Position numbers and translations under genes: made by a program
Part shown: in pieces, positions 35,454 to 38,701 of the stretch
Numbering within the stretch: the stretch's first letter is position 1
How the letters are laid out: the number at the start of each line of letters is the position of its first letter
Assembly (NCBI GenBank): GCA_012729475.1
Contig: JAAYDB010000158.1
Coordinates: 1 to 38,701 of the forward strand
Reading direction: 5' to 3'
Source: Bacteroidota bacterium
GTDB lineage: Bacteria > Bacteroidota > Bacteroidia > Bacteroidales > VadinHA17
Length of the DNA stretch: 38,701 bases
Notes under the pieces: model-generated
Database searches by the model: none
The model's input: only the letters and a program-made list of their open reading frames with translations
What the model was told of the DNA's origin: nothing

Positions 35454-36038
35454 TTAAATATTATCACTTTTGTCATCATATTGTAAATCTGACAATTGAA
35501 TTACAGGCTCTATTTGTTTTATGGTTTCTGATAAAATTTCTGTTGATTTTTCCAGAGATCGTTTACTTACCAGAGTTGCATCTTCAAATTTTCGGATTGC
35601 TTTCAGGGATTCTGTCCCTTTGTTAAGCTTAAGGGATATGTCATTTAATAACTTCATAGTTTCAGTATAAGCTATTTCAGGATCTGAAAAGGAATCTTTT
35701 GGCATTTTTTCATGTATAAACAAGAAATATGATCCGATAAATAATAAAACTGCTGCTGCAATTCCGGATACTGAAACGAATGCCTTCCGGAAATTAATTA
35801 AACGCCTGCGCTCTGCAATACTATCATCAATGTATTTATTAATCCGTTCATTGAGGTCTTCTGAGGGTTCCGGAACATAATCAAGACCAGACAGTCCTGA
35901 AAACACTTCCTGGTCTGTTTCATAACCAGGAAGAACAGATTTACCTGAAAAATAATTCTTAAGTTCAGTTTCTTCCTCTGGTCCTGTGTCGCCATTATAG
36001 AATTTTTCCAGCAGTATTTTTAATTTGTCTTCTCTCAT
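35454..36038 (-). CDS. Probable anti-sigma factor, single-pass membrane protein
   Basis: A 194 aa protein. The cytoplasmic N-terminal part (1-90; LEKFYNGDTGPEEETELKNY) is of the type that holds Bacteroidota ECF sigma factors. One membrane helix spans about 91-108 (SGIAAAVLLFIGSYFLFI). The periplasmic part is helical and charged, with likely coiled coils. It overlaps the end of the sigma gene by 44 bp, which suggests coupled translation. The LEKFYNG start at 36038 is supported by similar openings in related proteins. No zinc-binding HxxxCxxC motif is seen. Confidence 0.75.
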   Translation of the reverse strand: MREDKLKILLEKFYNGDTGPEEETELKNYFSGKSVLPGYETDQEVFSGLSGLDYVPEPSEDLNERINKYIDDSIAERRRLINFRKAFVSVSGIAAAVLLFIGSYFLFIHEKMPKDSFSDPEIAYTETMKLLNDISLKLNKGTESLKAIRKFEDATLVSKRSLEKSTEILSETIKQIEPVIQLSDLQYDDKSDNI

Positions 36039-36537
36039 TATTGTATTTTAAATATTCTTCCTTTATAATCTTTCTTCCTCTGGATAAAAGAACCCTGAGG
36101 TTACTGATATTTATACCATTGATCTTCGATATTTCTTCATAAGACAGTCCCCTAATGTCTTTCATTTCAACTACTTCTCTGTATTGTTCAGGCAATCTGG
36201 CTATTATGAGTCTCAGTATTTTTGAATTTTCGTAATTAACAAGTTGATAAAAGGGTGTCGGTGAAGGATCGGACATTCCGGCTTTAAAATCTTCTGTATC
36301 ACTTCTTATTTTTTTCCATTTTCTCAATCTGTCAATACATTCATTACGGGTCATAGTTGCTGCCAATGCGTCTTTTCTGTTATATTCATTAAGCCTCACT
36401 TCCATTATCCACATTTTCATGAAGACTTCCTGAACTACGTCTTCTGCCTCCTGTTTATTCTTAAGGATACCAAAGGCAATAATGAAAAGTTGTCTGCTGT
36501 ATTTAAGTATTAAGTCATTAAATGCACTCCGGTCCAT
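35995..36537 (-). CDS. ECF-type RNA polymerase sigma factor
   Basis: A 180 aa sigma-70 family protein. Region 2 (about 8-75) has FGILKNKQEAEDVVQEVFMKMW. Region 4 (115-170) has LPEQYREVVEMKDIRGLSYEEI, then a recognition helix NISNLRVLLSRGRKII. No region 1 or 3, as in extracytoplasmic-function sigmas. It is co-transcribed with a DUF4252 gene 53 bp upstream and the membrane anti-sigma gene that overlaps it, then a second DUF4252 gene. It is probably released by an envelope signal. Confidence 0.92.
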   Translation of the reverse strand: MDRSAFNDLILKYSRQLFIIAFGILKNKQEAEDVVQEVFMKMWIMEVRLNEYNRKDALAATMTRNECIDRLRKWKKIRSDTEDFKAGMSDPSPTPFYQLVNYENSKILRLIIARLPEQYREVVEMKDIRGLSYEEISKINGINISNLRVLLSRGRKIIKEEYLKYNNERRQIKNTAGKIL

Positions 36538-36590
36538 CAGATCATCATAAAGATGTTAGAACATAGTAGTAAAGGTAAGAAGATTAAATT

Positions 36591-37097
36591 TCAGTTCCAT
36601 GCTATATCCAGATCAGTATTATCACAGTTATTCCGGATTTTTTCAGCGAATTTTCGGGCATCTTTATATGTCATATTACCATTTATTTGTATTAGCATAT
36701 TTTTTTCACCTCCTCCGATAAGAAGAAGTTCTTTGTAATTTCTCCCCTTTGAACGGGCGAATAAGACCAAATCCTGATCATATTTCTTTATTCTCATGAA
36801 TTCTTCATAGTCTTTACGATCAATTTCTTTCTCTACCATTCTGATGAAATTTCTGATATCATTGGTCTTTTTTTCCTGCACTATTATTCTGATCCTCGTA
36901 ATTTCCGGAGGAAAAAAGTCATTTTCATTGTCACAGTCATTAATTAATTTCGTCAGTTTGAATACATTTGAGCTTACAGTTATTGTGACAAAGTCATCAT
37001 TGCCTGCATACCTGTCAAATAAAGCATCAATTGATTTTTGAGCATTCAGAGACATTGCGAAAACAAGCATAACAAATATTAACACCAGTTTTTTCAT
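36591..37097 (-). CDS. DUF4252 family exported protein (first copy)
   Basis: A 168 aa protein with a signal peptide (MKKLVLIFVMLVFAMSLNA, then QKSIDALFDRYAGNDDFV). It shares with the copy at 34921 the DALFD.Y start, a KELLLIGG strand and a following GNMTYKDARKF segment that matches GNINLKELSEM. It is the first gene of the sigma/anti-sigma operon. A strong hairpin upstream (37163-37193) separates it from the SDR gene on the same strand. Confidence 0.8.
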   Translation of the reverse strand: MKKLVLIFVMLVFAMSLNAQKSIDALFDRYAGNDDFVTITVSSNVFKLTKLINDCDNENDFFPPEITRIRIIVQEKKTNDIRNFIRMVEKEIDRKDYEEFMRIKKYDQDLVLFARSKGRNYKELLLIGGGEKNMLIQINGNMTYKDARKFAEKIRNNCDNTDLDIAWN

Positions 37098-37162
37098 AAT
37101 AATTTGTATTTATTCAATTCGATTCGTTCATTACTATGACGTACCAGATGATTTTTCATAAC

Positions 37163-37193
37163 AAAAAAAACGGACCTTTGATCCGTTTTTTTT
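37163..37193 (-). terminator. Terminator of the SDR gene (bidirectional)
   Basis: AAAAAAAACGGA (37163-37174) pairs perfectly with TCCGTTTTTTTT (37182-37193) across CCTTTGA. A and T tracts on both sides let it work in either direction. It ends the SDR transcript ahead of the sigma operon. Confidence 0.85.
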
Positions 37194-37219
37194 ATAAAAT
37201 ATTGATAATCAAAATGTGA

Positions 37220-38038
37220 TCACTTCACAGGAGAATCCGGCTCTTTAGCCATTGCGATATAATACCCCCAATCAACAAATCTGGGTAATATCCGCTGGAA
37301 GAGAGCTGTAAATCTTCCTTCCCATGTCAGGATTTTATTTCTTTTGTTTTTCCTGATTCCTTTAAGTATCCATTTTGCAACAAATTCAGGTGAAGAATGG
37401 TTATTTTCTCTACGGGGTGACATACCTTGTTCCGATCCATCTGCAACCAATGCATGCTTTCGGATCTCTGTTGAAGTGAAACCCGGTGCAATTATCATAA
37501 CTTGTAAACCCTTTTTAAGGTTTTCAATACGTATTGTTTCAAGAAAACCATGGATAGCAAACTTAGATGCTGAATAGCCTGTTCTTCCGGGCAGACCATG
37601 AAAACCGGCAATAGAAGAGACTCCTATAAGATTACCCTTTGACGCTACCAGATAAGGTAATGCATATTTAGTACAATAAACAGTCCCCCAGAAATTAACA
37701 TTCATCAAACGATGAAGTACTTCCAGATTAACCTCATCAAATCGCGCTCTCATTGATATACCCGCATTATTAACCAGGATATTTACAGTACCATATCTCT
37801 CAACGGTTCTTTCAACAAGATTTTTACAGTCAGATTCAATACTAACATCAGTTTTAACATAGCTGGCTTCAAAGCCATGTGACCGTAATTCTTTAACGAT
37901 TTCTGATAATTTCTCCTCAGATCGCGCTGCAAGCATCACTTTACTCCCATTAATAGCAAACTGACGTGCCGTGGCTTCTCCTATACCCGAAGATGCACCA
38001 GTTACAATTACAACTTTATCCTTAAAAAGTTGCTTCAT
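37220..38038 (-). CDS. Short-chain dehydrogenase/reductase
   Basis: A 272 aa classical SDR. The cofactor motif is GASSGIGEA (about 14-22). An Arg after the second strand (AARSEEKL) favours NADP(H). NNAG, a catalytic Ser in GVSSIAG, and Tyr/Lys in YSASK are present. A C-terminal extension of about 25 residues (KILTWEGRFTALFQRI...) resembles the hydrophobic or amphipathic tails of DltE/YqjQ-like SDRs and may sit on the membrane. The substrate cannot be predicted. It is monocistronic, with a terminator 27 bp after the stop, and diverges from the tRNA-like array. Confidence 0.85.
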   Translation of the reverse strand: MKQLFKDKVVIVTGASSGIGEATARQFAINGSKVMLAARSEEKLSEIVKELRSHGFEASYVKTDVSIESDCKNLVERTVERYGTVNILVNNAGISMRARFDEVNLEVLHRLMNVNFWGTVYCTKYALPYLVASKGNLIGVSSIAGFHGLPGRTGYSASKFAIHGFLETIRIENLKKGLQVMIIAPGFTSTEIRKHALVADGSEQGMSPRRENNHSSPEFVAKWILKGIRKNKRNKILTWEGRFTALFQRILPRFVDWGYYIAMAKEPDSPVK

Positions 38039-38143
38039 CTTTGTTTTATATTAAATTTATTCTATCAGAACCGGTAAATATAAGTTTTCCTTTTCAAAAA
38101 AATATTTATCTTGTACATAACATTTGAAAAAAGCTTTATTAGC

Positions 38144-38176
38144 TTGTTAACTTTAAAAAAAATGTCATACATTTGC
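38144..38176 (+). promoter_or_regulatory. tRNA-type promoter of the tRNA-like array
   Basis: TTG (38144-38146), a 21 bp spacer and TACATTTG followed by C (38168-38176) fit the Bacteroidetes consensus. The start would be near 38182, about 15 nt before the first unit, just as for the real tRNA genes here. No such element occurs inside the later units, so the array would be read as one transcript. Confidence 0.7.
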
Positions 38177-38196
38177 AACCGCAAAACAAAAAAAAT

Positions 38197-38701
38197 GATT
38201 CAGTAGCTCAGTTGGTAGAGCATTCCGCTTTCGCGGAAGGGTCCTGACAGAGTTCTTTTAAATAGTGAAAAAATGATTCAGTAGCTCAGTTGGTAGAGCA
38301 TTCCGCTTTCGCGGAAGGGTCCTGACAGAGTTCTTTTAAATAGTGAAAAATGATTCAGTAGCTCAGTTGGTAGAGCATTCCGCTTTCGCGGAAGGGTCCT
38401 GGCAGAGTTCTTTTAAATAGTGAAAAATGATTCAGTAGCTCAGTTAGTAGAGCATTCCGCTTTCGCGGAAGGGTCCTGACGAGTTCTTTTAAATAGTGAA
38501 AAAACGATTCAGTAGCTCAGTTAGTAGAGCATTCCGCATTTGCGGAAGGGTCCTGACGAGTTCTTTTAAATAGTGAAAAAATGATTCAGTAGCTCAGTTG
38601 GTAGAGCATTCCGCTTTCGCGGAAGGGTCCTGGCAGAGTTCTTTTAAATAGTGAAAAAATGATTCAGTAGCTCAGTTGGTAGAGCATTCCGCTTTTGCGG
38701 A
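38197..38701 (+). repeat. Tandem array of at least seven truncated tRNA-like units
   Basis: Units start at 38197, 38275, 38352, 38429, 38506, 38583 and 38661 (period 77-78 bp); the last is cut by the window edge. Each has the acceptor 5' strand GATTCAG, a D arm (AGCTCAGTTGGTAGAGC) and an anticodon-type hairpin TTCCGC-TTTC-GCGGAA. The hairpin loop is TTTC in most units, ATTT in unit 5 and TTTT in unit 7. Then comes AGGGTCCTG. Where the T arm should follow, a spacer ends in TTCTTTTAAATAGTGAAAAA. T arm and acceptor 3' strand are missing, so none can be a working tRNA. Variation is confined to a few positions (GTTGG/GTTAG, GACAGAG/GGCAGAG/GACGAG), while the hairpin stem stays perfect. Confidence 0.9.

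Noticed and set aside
38197-38701. CRISPR array or integron attC series
   Set aside because: The whole 77-78 bp unit is repeated, with no unique spacers, no cas or integrase genes nearby, and a clear tRNA D arm in every unit.
38197-38701. Operon of functional tRNA genes
   Set aside because: Every unit lacks the T arm and acceptor 3' strand, and the anticodon loop has only four bases outside a 6-bp stem, so no anticodon can be assigned.

Overview
The window is a stretch of bacterial chromosome from a member of the Bacteroidota, most likely Bacteroidales/Marinilabiliales-like. The evidence is AT-rich DNA, promoters of the Bacteroidetes type (TTTG, about 20 bp, TAnnTTTG), almost no Shine-Dalgarno sequences, families largely confined to the phylum (DUF4295 after rpmG, DUF4252), and a cinA-rpmB-rpmG-DUF4295-ftsY-rimO gene order that I recall as typical of the group.

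Layout. 1-4040 (minus): an envelope operon of an outer-membrane protein, an MMPL/RND exporter and a LolA-like lipoprotein-sorting protein cut by the window edge. 4343-8819: a membrane-anchored AraC-type regulator, sucD, fabG and an M48 peptidase preceded by a promoter-hairpin-T-tract unit that may be a small RNA or attenuator. 8860-11167: an RNA-gene and accessory region. It holds a tRNA-Thr(CGT) with truncated tRNA-like copies upstream, a tRNA-Gly(CCC), and a 1.3 kb AT-rich insert bounded by that tRNA-Gly and a second copy of its 3' half. The insert carries a double-glycine-leader bacteriocin-like peptide and a four-helix membrane protein that could be its immunity factor. 11280-23863: a carboxylesterase lipoprotein, cinA, ribosomal protein genes, ftsY, rimO, clpC, gyrA and a TPR protein. 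24094-27324: a nucleotide-sugar dehydrogenase, a DUF2461 protein and a YtfJ-like protein. 27452-32590: a damage-response cassette with a LexA-like S24 repressor divergent from dinB and a short dnaE, with two matching operator palindromes between them. 32623-37097 (minus): relA, then an ECF sigma / anti-sigma operon flanked by two DUF4252 genes. 37220-38038: an SDR oxidoreductase.

The right edge (38197-38701) is the most unusual part. At least seven tandem 77-78 bp units each contain the 5' three-quarters of a tRNA: acceptor 5' strand, D arm, and an anticodon arm whose loop is too short. A tRNA-style promoter lies only in front of the first unit. The truncated tRNA-Thr-like unit at 8932-8981 has the same design: the same TTCCGC/GCGGAA stem, a shortened loop, and loss of sequence at the same place, the 5' strand of the T stem. 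Two unrelated loci thus share one architecture that ordinary tRNA annotation does not explain.

Most other genes are housekeeping. The parts worth follow-up are the tRNA-like arrays, the tRNA-Gly island with the bacteriocin-like gene, the S24/dinB/dnaE cassette with its operators, and the hairpin RNA at 7491.
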